64,000 bases of DNA. It comes from Umbilicaria muhlenbergii. Taxonomy: Eukaryota; Ascomycota; Lecanoromycetes; Umbilicariales; Umbilicariaceae. The position numbers and the translations under genes were made by a program. The DNA is taken from positions 1,758,022 to 1,822,021 of the forward strand of contig KK106986.1 in NCBI GenBank assembly GCA_000611775.1. The letters are read 5' to 3'. Shown one piece after another: positions 1 to 10,100 of the stretch (position 1 is the stretch's first letter; every line of letters starts with the position of its first letter). Below the pieces are notes generated by a model. The model did not search any database and was not told the origin of the DNA. It saw only the letters and a list, made by a program, of their open reading frames with translations.

Positions 1-104
1 TTTTTAAGAATTATAACAATCAATCATGACCTGCTGAAAGAAATAATCTCAGACAGAGATAAACTCTTCACTTTCAAGTTTTGAAAATTGTTAGTGAATC
101 AATT

Positions 105-265
105 TGTTAAGAGCATGACAATATTCAGTGATGCACATTAACACTCAGTTAGGTCTAGCGCGCACTCAGCCTTTATATAAATAGCTTCACTCATCACTTC
201 ATAGCTTTCTACAATTGATATCTTTGTCATCATATCTGCATGACTTGCTCTGCATGATCCTGATA
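105..265 (+). repeat. Left 161-bp LTR of the miniature element
   Basis: Direct repeat of 1346-1506. The two copies are the same length and differ at 13 of 161 positions. All are transitions, and in 12 of them this copy carries the A or T, the direction expected of RIP. A TATATAAA-like box lies at about 172-181. Confidence 0.85.
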
Positions 266-444
266 TTATATCAATTGTCACACTCATTACGTTCATGAGA
301 CAGTCAAACTGAAATAACCTGTTCAGAAAGGCATTGAGTTGTGTGTGTTGACGACTCTGAAAGACACTGGTAACACAACCCTCTGCAACTACACCTCCCA
401 AGTCATACGGATGTGTACCAGTTGACTCAAGCCATACGGAAAAC

Positions 445-842
445 TGGAAGCTCGTGGAGCAGTTGAGTCTAAATAACCTGTGTCACCTAGGTGAGCGGCC
501 GCCGCCGTCACTGATAGCTCATGGAGCAGTTGAGCGGATTCAAAATAACCTGCGTCACCATTCAAAGTCAACCTCTTCGATGAGCCTGTTTGACACAGTG
601 AGCCTGCTTCAATGGCATTCGGAGCTCGTGGAGCAGTTGAGCGGACTTAAAATAACCTGCATCACCTAGGTGGGCGGCCGCCGCCGTCACTGAATGTTCG
701 TGGAGCAGTCAAACCAAAATAACCTGCTACGAAAGTCGATCTCTTCAGTGAGCCTGTCGACAGTGAGCCTGCTTCAATGGCGTCGTCAAAGTCGACCTCT
801 TCAATGAGCCAGTTCGACACCTCAGTGAGCCTGCTTCAATGA
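445..842 (+). repeat. Interspersed direct repeats inside the miniature element
   Basis: Two repeat modules alternate. Module A (GTGGAGCAGTTGAG...AAATAACCTGC...TCACC) appears near 453, 521, 623 and 700, twice followed by a GCGGCCGCCGCCGTCACTGA stretch (about 495 and 674). Module B (AAGTCGACCTCTTC...ATGAGCC...GTGAGCCTGCTTCAATG) appears near 565, 734 and 788. No coding function is apparent. Confidence 0.75.
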
Positions 843-1037
843 TGTTCAATTCTCAACACCTCTTCCTTCCTTCCTACTACACACATCTACGCACCTGAGT
901 GAGTGGTTAAGTCAGGGGGGGGGAGGTGAATGTTTTAGCAACAACAGTCAGGAGTTGGAGTGGTGGATTTTACACGCCTGCGTTGATTTTATATGCGTTG
1001 ATTTTATATGCGTTGATTTCATTCAATTCTCGACATT

Positions 1038-1275
1038 CTCCTCTGTCTCTGCCGCCTCCGCCTCCGCCGCACCAGCTGCCTCCGCCGTGCCAGCTGCCTC
1101 CGCCTCAGCTGCCTCCGCCGCAGCTGGCTCCTCCGCCTCCGCCGCCGCTGCCTCCGCGTCAGCTGCCCCTGCTGCAGCTGCCTCCGCCGCCGCAGCTGCC
1201 TCTGCAGAGCCGCAGTAGGTTCGAACCGTTCGGACCGTTCGGACCGTTCAGACCGTTTGAACTGTTTGAACTCAG
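1038..1275 (+). repeat. CCTCCG-type triplet tract plus 9-bp tandem repeat
   Basis: Low-complexity CT/CG triplets (CAGCTGCCTCCGCC units) run from about 1040 to 1215, then a 9-bp unit (GACCGTTCG and variants) repeats at about 1225-1270. An open frame at 926-1303 reads through it as a proline/leucine/glutamine-rich peptide of 125 residues. That is most likely a by-product of composition and is not called as a gene. Confidence 0.7.
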
Positions 1276-1345
1276 GGGGGTGACTGGCAGTTGGGAGGGC
1301 TAGCTAGCAGCGTTGCGGACAACGCTTTTTCAGAGAAGGGGGTAA

Positions 1346-1506
1346 TGTTAGGAGCATGACAATATTCAGTGATGCGCGCTAGCACTCAGTTAGGTCTAGC
1401 GCGCACTCAGCCCCTATATAGGTAGCTTCGCTCGTCACTTCATAACTCTCTACAATTGATATCTTTGTCATCATATCTGCATGACTTGCTCTGCATGATC
1501 CTGATA
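1346..1506 (+). repeat. Right 161-bp LTR of the miniature element
   Basis: Direct repeat of 105-265, preceded by a purine tract and followed by the CAATT target duplication. It has a TATATAGG-like box at about 1413-1422. It is the more GC-rich and probably less mutated copy. Confidence 0.85.
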
Positions 1507-2254
1507 CAATTGAGGATTCATCATAAGCTGTCTATCACCTATCATTCACAAACTGACGGGCAGACTGAACGCTTAAACCAGACGTTAAAACAGTACTTAT
1601 GATGCTATGTTAACTATCAACAGATCAACTGAGTGGAACTCTTATCAATAGCTCAGCTTGCCTACAACACGGCAGCAGTGAAATTCACGGGAGTATCATC
1701 ATTCTACATCAATTATGGATTCAACCCACCTATGAATGAAGTGAGGGGGCTGGTAACAATAGCACAAAAAGTGAAAGTACAAGTGAATCAGCTTAAGGAC
1801 CTTCATCAAGAGCTTCAGTGAGACATAAAATTTGCCTCAGAAAGGTCAGCAGTATATCACAATAAGAAGAGAGATAAAGGACCTACTCTCAAAGAGGGGG
1901 ATAAAGTATACCTCTTATGTCACAACATCAAGACAAAGCGACTGAGCAATAAACTGAAGCACAAGAAGCTGAGACCTTTTCATATTGCAAAAATGAAAGG
2001 AAGTGTCAACTATGAACTTGAACTTCCATCAGCTATGAGGATACATTCAGTATTTCATATATCCCTACTTGAACCAGCAGATCCAGAAACTCCGCTACAA
2101 GACAATCCACCTGAGATCAACCCTGAAAGTCAAGATGCTGAGTTCAAGGTAGAAGAACTCCTAGACCAGCAAGAAAAAGATGATAAGCCTCACTATCTGA
2201 TCAAATGGAAAGGATACGACACAGCCGGGAACACATGGGAACCAGAGGAGAATC

Positions 2255-2716
2255 TCACTCATTGTTCAGCAAAGCTACGCCAGTTCCGTCAGAGGAACCC
2301 ACCGCCAACCAGTCATCAGGGACGACGAAAGGTTCAAAGAGGTCAGGAAGAGAGTTGTTAGCTTGCTCCTGAGCAAACTCCTCCTGCTCCAGCTCTTCGA
2401 TGTTTTGAAGCTCAGTGTGGATCAGATCCGCCTGCCGCTTCTTGAGGAGAGTGATCTGTTTGCGAAGCCTCTCTTTCTTCACTCGGAACTCTCGCTTTCT
2501 AGCAGAAGTATCTGCTTGGAACTCTCGTTTTCTGGCAGAAACGTCTGCCTTTTCCTTTTCTAAACGATCGAGTTCCTCCCCGACGCGATCCAGTTCGGCT
2601 GGAGAAATCGCAAGGTCGCAAGCAACGCCCGACCGAACACAAGAACTGCAACGGTCGGACTCTGGAGACGTAAAACACTCACGGCCACCGGAGACGCAAC
2701 GGCGACAGGGTCGCAT
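2255..2716 (-). CDS. Zinc-cluster-like, coiled-coil ORF antisense to the Gypsy LTR
   Basis: Intact 153-codon frame on the minus strand. Residues 1-36 carry six cysteines spaced C-X2-C-X6-C-X8-C-X2-C-X6-C, the Zn2Cys6 spacing, though the basic residues usual between Cys2 and Cys3 of DNA-binding clusters are mostly missing. A charged heptad-rich stretch follows (about 45-110, Glu/Lys/Arg-rich, probable coiled coil), then an acidic C-terminus. It lies almost wholly inside the candidate LTR and its last about 35 codons run antisense into the chromodomain region. From general knowledge, similar ORFs recur next to LTR elements in ascomycete genomes. Whether it is made as a protein is unknown. It could be an element accessory gene or a captured host fragment. 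Confidence 0.45.
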   Translation of the reverse strand: MRPCRRCVSGGRECFTSPESDRCSSCVRSGVACDLAISPAELDRVGEELDRLEKEKADVSARKREFQADTSARKREFRVKKERLRKQITLLKKRQADLIHTELQNIEELEQEEFAQEQANNSLPDLFEPFVVPDDWLAVGSSDGTGVALLNNE

Positions 2717-3115
2717 GGCAAGACTTCCGTAGCTGACGATACGATCAGCCAGGCGGGAAGTGTAACGGGTGGTGTCGTAGTGACCGGAGTAGTACTGTCG
2801 TTCACCGAACTGTTCGTATCACGAACCGAACAACTACGAACAGAACTAGAAGATAGAACTAGTAGATTGCCTTCGATACATGAGTTGAGCACGAGGTCCT
2901 AACTATGGATCTACCTGTGGTTATATAGACTCTAGGAGACTCGTATGATCGAGGTGATCATAGTGATCGAACCCTCGATCGCTCCGAACAGCTCGATCAC
3001 CCTAATCAGGGTGATCGAGGTGTTCGAGCCCTCGCTCGCCTCGATCACTTCGATCGGTACCAGCTATTCTCCGCAAGCGCGTACTTCCAAGTACTATCCT
3101 AACTAAGTCATAACA
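2356..3115 (+). repeat. Candidate 3' LTR of the Gypsy fossil
   Basis: Begins TGTTAG right at the end of the chromodomain reading frame, after a purine-rich tract, and ends CATAACA, giving the TG...CA ends expected of an LTR (about 760 bp). The partner 5' LTR is outside the window, so the ends rest on motif and position only. It carries most of an open frame on the opposite strand (2255-2716). Confidence 0.5.
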
Positions 3116-3434
3116 ATAAGGACACTGTTTTTAACTAAAAAGTACACTCTGTGAAGCCTTGAAAAACAGTTTAATAACAAGACACTCCCTTGAAATATTA
3201 ATTACAGCATTAAATAAAGCGGACATTATATTATTTAGCTTAAGCACAACCTTCTATGGAAGAATTGTGGTTGATTTTATGTGACTATTGTCACTTCATG
3301 ACTTGAGATTTTGACATGAAGCGTTTTCTACATACAGTCATAATGGGTGTGTGTACAGCTAAACGAGGCGTTTTCTGGCCTGTTTTTAGGGCGCGGCTAG
3401 TTCTAGCTGAGGCCGGGGGCCTGAGTGACTGAGG
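3116..3434 (-). mobile_element. AT-rich DNA-transposon end relic with terminal repeat
   Basis: About 260 bp of AT-rich, RIP-like sequence followed by an abrupt GC-rich terminus. Read on the minus strand, 3434-3381 starts GCCTCAGTCACTCAGGCCCC and is clearly related over about 50 bp to 50213-50268 on the plus strand. The Gypsy LTR ends exactly where this relic starts, so the retroelement probably landed inside it. No transposase is recognisable and the superfamily is unassigned. Confidence 0.5.
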
Positions 3435-3551
3435 CAACCGTATATTCCATATCTAATCTGCCCTGTTCCTCCATCCCAAGCCTCATCCCCCAATCCACCC
3501 AACCCCCCTCCAGCCCCCCTACCTTTACTTCACTCCTTCCATACCTCTACT

Positions 3552-4675
3552 TCACTCCTTCCAAGCAACCCACCTCGCCCTCCCGCCCCACACACCCCCC
3601 TTCTTAACCAAACACATCCGCCTCCACTCCTCCCTCCCCGCCGCATTCACATACCGCGACGGCTCCACACAAAGCCCCGCCCTTGCCCCTCTTGCCTCCA
3701 CCCCCCCAATCGCCGGCACATCCACACCCTCCCCCGTATAGAGCTGAAACGACGGCTCCGTGCTCAAGACTTCGAGATGCAATTTCGTAGCCGGATGGTA
3801 AAGCGTGGCGAGCGTTTGCATTGGCAGGGAACGGGTGTCGGTGGGGATGGAGGCGGGGTCGGGGTTCATGATGAAGCAGTCGTCGAGGATGGGGGAGGTG
3901 GCGGCGAGGGTGAAGGGCTGGTTGGGGGTGATGGCCGGGTGCGGGGCTATGGGGCCGAGGGGGATGCCGGTGGGGTCGAGGGGGAGGTGGAGATTGGTGC
4001 TGAGGGTGACGATTGTTCCGTTGATGGTGGGGGCAGTGGGGTTGAGGTTGAAGTAGCTGCGGGGGGTTCGTCAGATTAGGTTTGAGATAAACGCTTTGCT
4101 TTACTGTGGGTTTTGATTGGTGTTGCTTAGTAGTAGAGGGAGTCGTACCTGTGGTTCGTGACGCCCACGACTGTCTCCTCGCATTCATCGCCCACGAATT
4201 CGACTTCCCATTCTGCGTCCAGCACTGTCTTTCCATCTTCCATAAAAGCCGTGTACCATACCCTACACTCCACCGTCCCCGGATATCCCTCCTCTCCGTC
4301 CATGCTCAAGTACTTGAACTCCACTCCCTCCTTGCCATTCCTATTTACCGGTTTCGGCCCCTCGAAGTCTTTCTTCCCCCATCCCTCATTACCCCCATGT
4401 AGAGTATTCGGCGGATTGTTCGCCGCCAAGTGATACGTTCTGCCGTTGAGATTCTCGATCTTGGCATCTTTGATCCGGTTCGTGGTCCGTCCAATCGTCT
4501 CGCCGAAGTAGGGCGTGTTGTGTGTGTTGTAGAATTTAGCTTCGGGGAAGCCTTGCACGATGTTGATGCCCGCAACCTTGAACTCCTGGATCAGAGCACC
4601 TTGCGGGAGAAAGGTGAAGGATGATTCGCCTGCGGCGCTGTCTGCAGCAGTTGCGGCTGTGGATCGTGACGACAT
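3552..4675 (-). CDS. Aldose 1-epimerase (galactose mutarotase)
   Basis: Interconverts alpha and beta anomers of aldohexoses such as galactose and glucose in the cytosol, feeding the Leloir pathway. Two exons, 4675-4149 and 4056-3552, give 343 residues, the usual family length. The 92-nt intron (GTACGA...CCGCAG) falls inside the active-site motif; splicing restores TNHSYFNL, whose His175 is the expected catalytic acid. Earlier family marks are GETIGRTTNRI and NTLHGG...GW; the C-terminal CVEPSRYVNA carries the probable catalytic Glu. The first Met is used; it gives a Ser/Thr/Ala-rich lead of about 18 residues without a clear signal peptide. The coding strand is C-rich in early exon 2 and G-rich near the stop. 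A TGACGTC array lies about 120-160 bp upstream. Confidence 0.93.
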
Positions 4676-4797
4676 GGTCTAGAACCTGGAGGGCCTTGGG
4701 TGGCCGACAGGAAGGCAATGGGCTAGACTTGGGATTTGCCGTGGAGGGGTGGGGTCGAAGTTTGAAAAGGGTTCTTCCTTATCTAATTCGAGTGGCG

Positions 4798-4832
4798 TGA
4801 CGTCTGACGTCTGACGTCTGACGTCTGACGTC
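4798..4832. promoter_or_regulatory. Five tandem TGACGTC motifs upstream of the epimerase gene
   Basis: Five perfect head-to-tail copies of TGACGTC in 35 bp, 123-157 bp upstream of the epimerase start. TGACGTC(A) is the CRE/ATF-type bZIP core. That it works as an operator is inference; it could be a simple tandem duplication. Confidence 0.5.
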
Positions 4833-6159
4833 GAATGGCGTAGCAGTGCGTTCTGCGGGTGGTCAATGCAAGGCAATGGTATGGACGCGGAGTGAAATCC
4901 GCATCAAGGCAGTAAGGTAGTCGCCTTTAAGGCGTACCTTGCCCATTGTCATTGAGGCTAGGCTATCGGATAGAGTAAAATGCTGTTCGCGAAGCCTGAA
5001 TTGCTACTCGTAATTGCTCGAGCGCTTCGCAAAGTCTGTTGAGACTTAGGGTAGAAGTACAGGGCTGGAAGTGTATTTACTCCCGGCTGGTTGATGGAAG
5101 CCCTAATTACGAACGAAGAGAAACGGGGAGTCTGGCAGACCCCGAGCTCCGGCAGGGTCTTCTCTCCCTGGGCTCTCAAACACGCCTCCTATGCCCCTCC
5201 TCTGCCCCTCCACCCCCTGCGGCCGGGCGACTAGACCCTTTAGGGCTCATCGGGCATGTCGGACTCGTCTCCTGGCGATCAGGGTCCACGGTGCCCTGCT
5301 TGTCTTGGCACCGGTGGAACTCCAACGCAGTCAGTCCAAACCAAGTTCTTGCACCCGTGGCCTTTCCAACCATGACCACGGCAGCATGATCTGCTCCAAT
5401 GCTCTCGCTGAAGTCTTTTGCAAAACAGCTTCTGCATGCCGTGCGTGCGGGTCCAAGCGCCTGAGGTACTTCCCGATTCCACAAGGCTTAGCTTCAACCG
5501 TGTCAAGATCCACTACCTTACCTAAGGTACCTTACCTTCACTCCTCGGCCAGCGTCAATCCGTCATCCGAGCGGAGCCAACGCTAAGATTAAGCTATCGA
5601 CGACCATGACGCCTACCGACTTCATCAATAACGGTCACGGCAAAGTAAGAATCAAAATATTCTGTAGTCCCACACCCATATCACCATGACACTTTCGCTC
5701 TACTTTCGCCCTACTTCAACTCGGTTCTCATTGGAAGTAGATATCTCCACTCTCACCTTGTGTGAATTGTACATGAAACGTCAAATGGTTGGGGGAAAGC
5801 CCCACAGCAAGTTGAGAGGACAATTGAGGACCAAAGCGCCTCCGTAGCCAAGAACAAAAGCGCGCGTACCCCGAGTACTGTACAATAACTCGATCACAAG
5901 GCAAACAGACAGACTTCGAGGCGATAATGAATGGGGTATACACGGATCCCAAACGCCAAGGACTTGGCCAACATGTCTGAACCAGAGCGCCAAAAGTCTC
6001 AGAACCTTCATTACCCCCAAACAATCCGAAACAGTTGAGGTAGCCCTCTGTATGCGCGTGCTGCGTTCAACCAAGCAAGTACCTAGAATGCCTATCCTAA
6101 ACTGCAGCCGTACCCGTTTTCGTACAACTTGAATCCGAACAAATCCCAAATCCCTGCTC
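4833..6159. other. Intergenic, no gene seen
   Basis: Short overlapping frames on both strands show no domain, no splice-consistent extension and no conserved-looking composition. A TACCTAAGGTACCTTACC near-palindrome lies near 5518-5536. The stretch separates the epimerase promoter from the 3' end of the Zn2Cys6 gene. Confidence 0.6.
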
Positions 6160-7175
6160 TTATGCGAGGCCCTGATGTAGATACGCATTGAAGTCGTCTT
6201 CGTTCCAATCAGGCACGGCCATAGGACTCATGGCGCGGATGTCAACCTGATTTTGCGGAAAGTGCATCTGTTTGACGCTGTCATAAGTCGGCATCTCAAA
6301 TCGGAGAAAGTCCATGGGATCCTCTGAGGGGGCAGGCTGCGGCCATGATTGCCTGTGCAGCACGGCAGGGTTCATGCTGGTCTGCGGACAGCTACCACGC
6401 GACGGAGACTTGTACGTTGGCTGGGGCCTGAACTGCGCTTCCGGAGGAATCTGCAAGGATAACCGGGCGGGAGGCGTTTGCATCGGAGGTGTTGGTAGGC
6501 CACTCGAAGGGGGGAACGGCACCGTGAAGAAGGGCCTGGGTGGTACGGACTCAATGCCTGACATTGAGGATTGCGTCTGCTCCGTATCTGAATCGGGCGA
6601 GTCGTGTTGCTGCATGAATCCAGCGCCGCTGGCGTACAGCTTTTGCTGCAGAATCTCTAGGTCTTCTTCAAACATGGCAGAACCGGATCGGCTGTCCCGT
6701 TTCAAAGACCCTAGACTCTCAAGTATGTCGTGTATGTGAGGATGCCCGTTCGGTAGAGTCTTCAATGGCGGCCCAACCCAGGCTTGTCCGCTAACAGCTC
6801 TGGAATACAGCTCCTGAATGCCATTGACCAGTTGCGCATGGTTCTGCTCAAGCATCTCAACATACCTATGGGTGCACTGTCAGTGCCGCGGTGACAGCGC
6901 GCAGGAATAGGACGACTCACCCTTTCGGATATACTTTGTCGTGCGACTTCTTGCGTTCGCCGAAAATACAAATCGCATTGTCTGACCGGCATCGGTTGCA
7001 TGGACTCGACCCGTCACACTGCAGTCGATGCTTGTAAGCCTCGAGTCTTCTAGCGTGTCGGCGCCCGTCAGCTTACCTTTGATTTCTTGAGTCTACACCG
7101 ATCGCAGGCCTTGCAGACTCGCTTGCGAACAGCGCTATCGTTGTCGAGAGGTGAAGATGGCTGATTTGAGGACAT
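6160..7175 (-). CDS. Zn2Cys6 transcription factor (short form)
   Basis: Probable nuclear DNA-binding regulator. Exons 7175-7077, 7018-6921 and 6865-6160 join in phase to 300 residues. The cluster is split by intron 1: CKACDRCRLKKSK in exon 1 and CDGSSPCNRCRSDNAIC in exon 2, giving the six-Cys binuclear zinc pattern. A short linker (FGERKKSHDKVYPKG) and a helix (YVEMLEQNHAQL) follow, resembling a dimerisation element. The rest is Pro/Ser/Gln-rich with an acidic C-terminus (PDWNEDDFNAYL), a likely activation segment. There is no fungal-specific middle homology domain, so the protein is much shorter than classical members. Similar short regulators are widespread in Pezizomycotina; I do not assign a target or name. 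Confidence 0.88.
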
Positions 7176-10100
7176 GGTTCAGGTGTGGTGGTGTGGAAGA
7201 TCGAGGGTGCTGGCCCGTTATAAGACAGGGCGCAGGCAGAGATGGTTCACTCCACAATGTGGAGTGTGTGGAAAGTGAATCAAGTAGTGAGTGAATAATG
7301 TCAACGGTGTTTTCCACTAGGACCAAAGTCACGCTGAGGCCCGGTGGGGGCGAAAGGCGTTGTGGAGGAAAGGTACCATGGACTGCGTGAGCACAGATGG
7401 CAAGCGCGAGAAGTATATATATCTATTATATATCAAAAACGAGGTACTAGGACGCGCTCAGCGAATGGCCTGCACAGGGAAGTGATCTCACTCTTGATTG
7501 CCGATATAGCCCGAAGTGCCCGCTCCGAGCAGACGAGAGAAGGAGCATGGCGCAATGCCTTATGCGAGAAGAGGACGGAAGCTGGTCGAGAGGAGAAGCG
7601 TGGAAACGTTAATGGGGAGTCCTGTATCAGAAAGAGGTTAAGCTTTGTTCATTCGAGGCATCCAGACTGCAGGCTTCGAGGAGAAGTGCTGCTGGCTGCT
7701 GCGATAGGACTACATCATCACCACATCATGAGCTTACACCTATGATGATGGGATGTCAGGCTTGTCAGCCATCAGCATCAGGCACTACGAGTCCCCTCGA
7801 CCACTAATTGTGACAAACGGGGACGCATGGCATATGGCAATGCGAGCCAGGTCACCCATGGAAGACTGCCCACGACTGCCCCTGCCTCGACGGTCCGCAT
7901 AACCGATGCTGAGCTTGTGTGGATTAATAATGAGCATTAAGGACTAAGGTAGGCAGTGCTCAGGTAAGGAAGTCCGGAGACAGGAAATACCGCGTGAGCC
8001 AGGTTCAGGCTCCAACACAGTGTGACTGTGTGAGCGGCGGTCGAGCTAAATCCTGTGGTCGAATCGGGCACAAGCTTTCCAGGGTCGAGGGCTTTTCTCG
8101 AACGCTGAGTGATGTTCGGTGTGCATTGGTGCTGCATTGGTCTGCCGTGCTCTGTCCTCCATGCAACTCCCTTTCCTGCCTGGGGTGTTTGTTGCTTTTG
8201 GTCTTGCCGACAACCGGTCCTTGGCATCTTCGAACAGTGGGAATAAGTAAATAAGTTACCTCTAACCGTACGGGACGGAGATAGCTCCTGCATTTCTTGG
8301 CCGAGCTTGGCTTCGCTGAATCGATGTTCAGCTGTCTCTCAAGCTCAAGGATCGCTCTCTCTCGGTCGACGAACATCATTATGATCCGCCTCGGCATTCA
8401 TAAATCATCCCCTGCCGTGCCTATACTCTACTCGTACGAATGGCACAAGACTGAGGGCCACGAAAGGGTGAGACGTTCCGCACTCCGACTACGCTGGTGG
8501 GTATGACGTGGGTACTCGTAAGCTTGGTTGAGCTACAGCTAGGCCGAAGTCTCTGCTCCTTATCAGAGGCAAATGCCTCACTCCGTACCATGGTTATTTC
8601 AAATCTTTTCTTGAGGGAAATAAGGCACCTTGACAATACTCTTATGCGGTACTACGGAATATCTGCCTTGACGTTACTATGACGCAGTGGGTCAATTTCG
8701 ATAATTAACGTTTGGCCTACCATGCGGTCTAGCTTGTCGGAGTAAGGCTTGCATGCCTATTTCCACCACGGTTTTCCTCTCTGCCAGCCCTGCGATATGC
8801 TTATCTGTACGCAGTGCGGAACGAGTGTACAACAGCCGGACCATGTCTCTGTGACTCTGTCTTTCTGCTTTGATCCTGTGGGTACCCAGGTACGGATGTA
8901 CCTGAGTCGACCGTCAAATCTCTGTCGATCCATGTTTATGACTGTGGCGTGATTATACAATGTAGGACCCCTTGATCCCTCGACCATCTTCTATTTCTCA
9001 ATTTACATGCTCTCAGTCCTTTTGATGTAGAGTACCTCATACAGAGTATCGCAATAGTCTATACCTCCTTGTGCCGTCTCTTACGCGATTGGTTGGAGGC
9101 TGGAATCTTCAACGACATTCATGGCATTGCTAGGCCTTGCGAAATACATCTCGTGTTACCTTGCGCCTTTTAATGGCTTGCAGATCGCGGAGTTCGGGAT
9201 ATAATGTTTTCCGATGCAGCATGAAGGATTTTCGGACCGAACATCAGGCCCCCTCGACTGGGCCGTTGAGCGGGCTGTGATTGATGGTTCATCTTCGGTG
9301 TAGACCCTGAATTGCCCAAGGCCATCTTGCGCCCAATTGCAAGCCTCCCTGACCGCTGTAATCCTCCCACTGTACATGCTTACTCACCTCCAACGCCTTG
9401 GAACGATCGTCCGCGCGTTTGATGACAGTGGACAGTCGAGGAGCTGCGTGGTGTGGACCCTGTAACAGCAGCCAAGCACAAGGGTTCGTGCACGCAGGGT
9501 AGTCGCATCGGGCAGTGCTATGCTTCATCGCTCCGTTCCCCGCGTCCACGTGGAGCTACATTACAGTAAGAGTAAGGCATCTGTCCACGGACAACAAGTC
9601 GTGGAAGCTATCAGCTGGGCGGGGTTTGAACACCTGGATAAGTTGTGTCTAAATATCTGAGAGGTCACACGTGCTGTTTTGGCCTAGACTACATCGATTG
9701 TCGGGCAGCGAGTTCAAGACTCTGTTGCCTGCTCATGTCCCGCTCAGTGGTTGACAGATTCTCCGCCAACGGATCATGCTCCACCCTGCCATGCAATGGG
9801 ATACGTTGTACCATCCAACACATGGCCGCTGGGATTGAATCCACCTCGACATCTTAGCGTTCCTAGCGACGTCGGGAACGCTTTGCGACAAGAGAGGCAC
9901 TACCAACCGAGCTCTTATGCGAGTCTGCATGGGTCTCTTGGAGTAAACCTTGGGACATCGACGTTGTATTTCCCTGCATACGTAGTGCAACATGACTGCG
10001 TGCGCTATCTACTGACTCATTTTACTGCTGCCGCGGTGGCGGGAGCCTTGAGCATGAAAAAGAGCGGCAGCTACAAGGCAGGTTTCCCTGGTGAGGATGG

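Larger units (their letters stand above)
105..1506 (+). mobile_element. Miniature non-autonomous LTR element (TRIM-like) nested in the Gypsy integrase
   Basis: A 1,402-bp unit bounded by two 161-bp direct repeats (105-265 and 1346-1506), each starting TGTTA and ending CTGATA. CAATT lies immediately outside both ends (100-104 and 1507-1511), a perfect 5-bp target-site duplication typical of LTR-element integration. A purine tract (AGAGAAGGGGG, about 1332-1342) sits just before the right repeat, as expected of a polypurine tract. The 1.08-kb interior has no gag or pol and consists of direct repeats and low-complexity sequence, so mobilisation must have relied on another element. No primer-binding site was recognised. 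Both sides continue integrase-like sequence of the host Gypsy element, so it inserted after that element. Confidence 0.85.
1..3115 (+). mobile_element. Ty3/Gypsy chromovirus fossil (integrase, chromodomain, 3' LTR)
   Basis: Relic of a Ty3/Gypsy LTR retrotransposon of the chromovirus lineage, cut by the window start. Integrase-type coding sequence lies at 1-104 and again from about 1512 to 2000 (a motif like SITYHSQTDGQTERLNQ is visible near 1530-1580). A chromodomain follows at about 2150-2300 (HYLIKWKGYD, then NTWEPEENL). A purine-rich tract (about 2331-2354) precedes a candidate 3' LTR at 2356-3115. The integrase region is split by a second, smaller LTR element at 105-1506. The element is broken, with several disabling changes, and was probably hit by RIP. 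It is therefore old, but RIP prevents a clock-type age. The family call is strong; the left end is outside the window. Confidence 0.85.

Noticed and set aside
926-1303. Proline-rich 125-codon frame
   Set aside because: Reads through a triplet repeat and a 9-bp tandem repeat inside the miniature LTR element; no conserved start context or homology.
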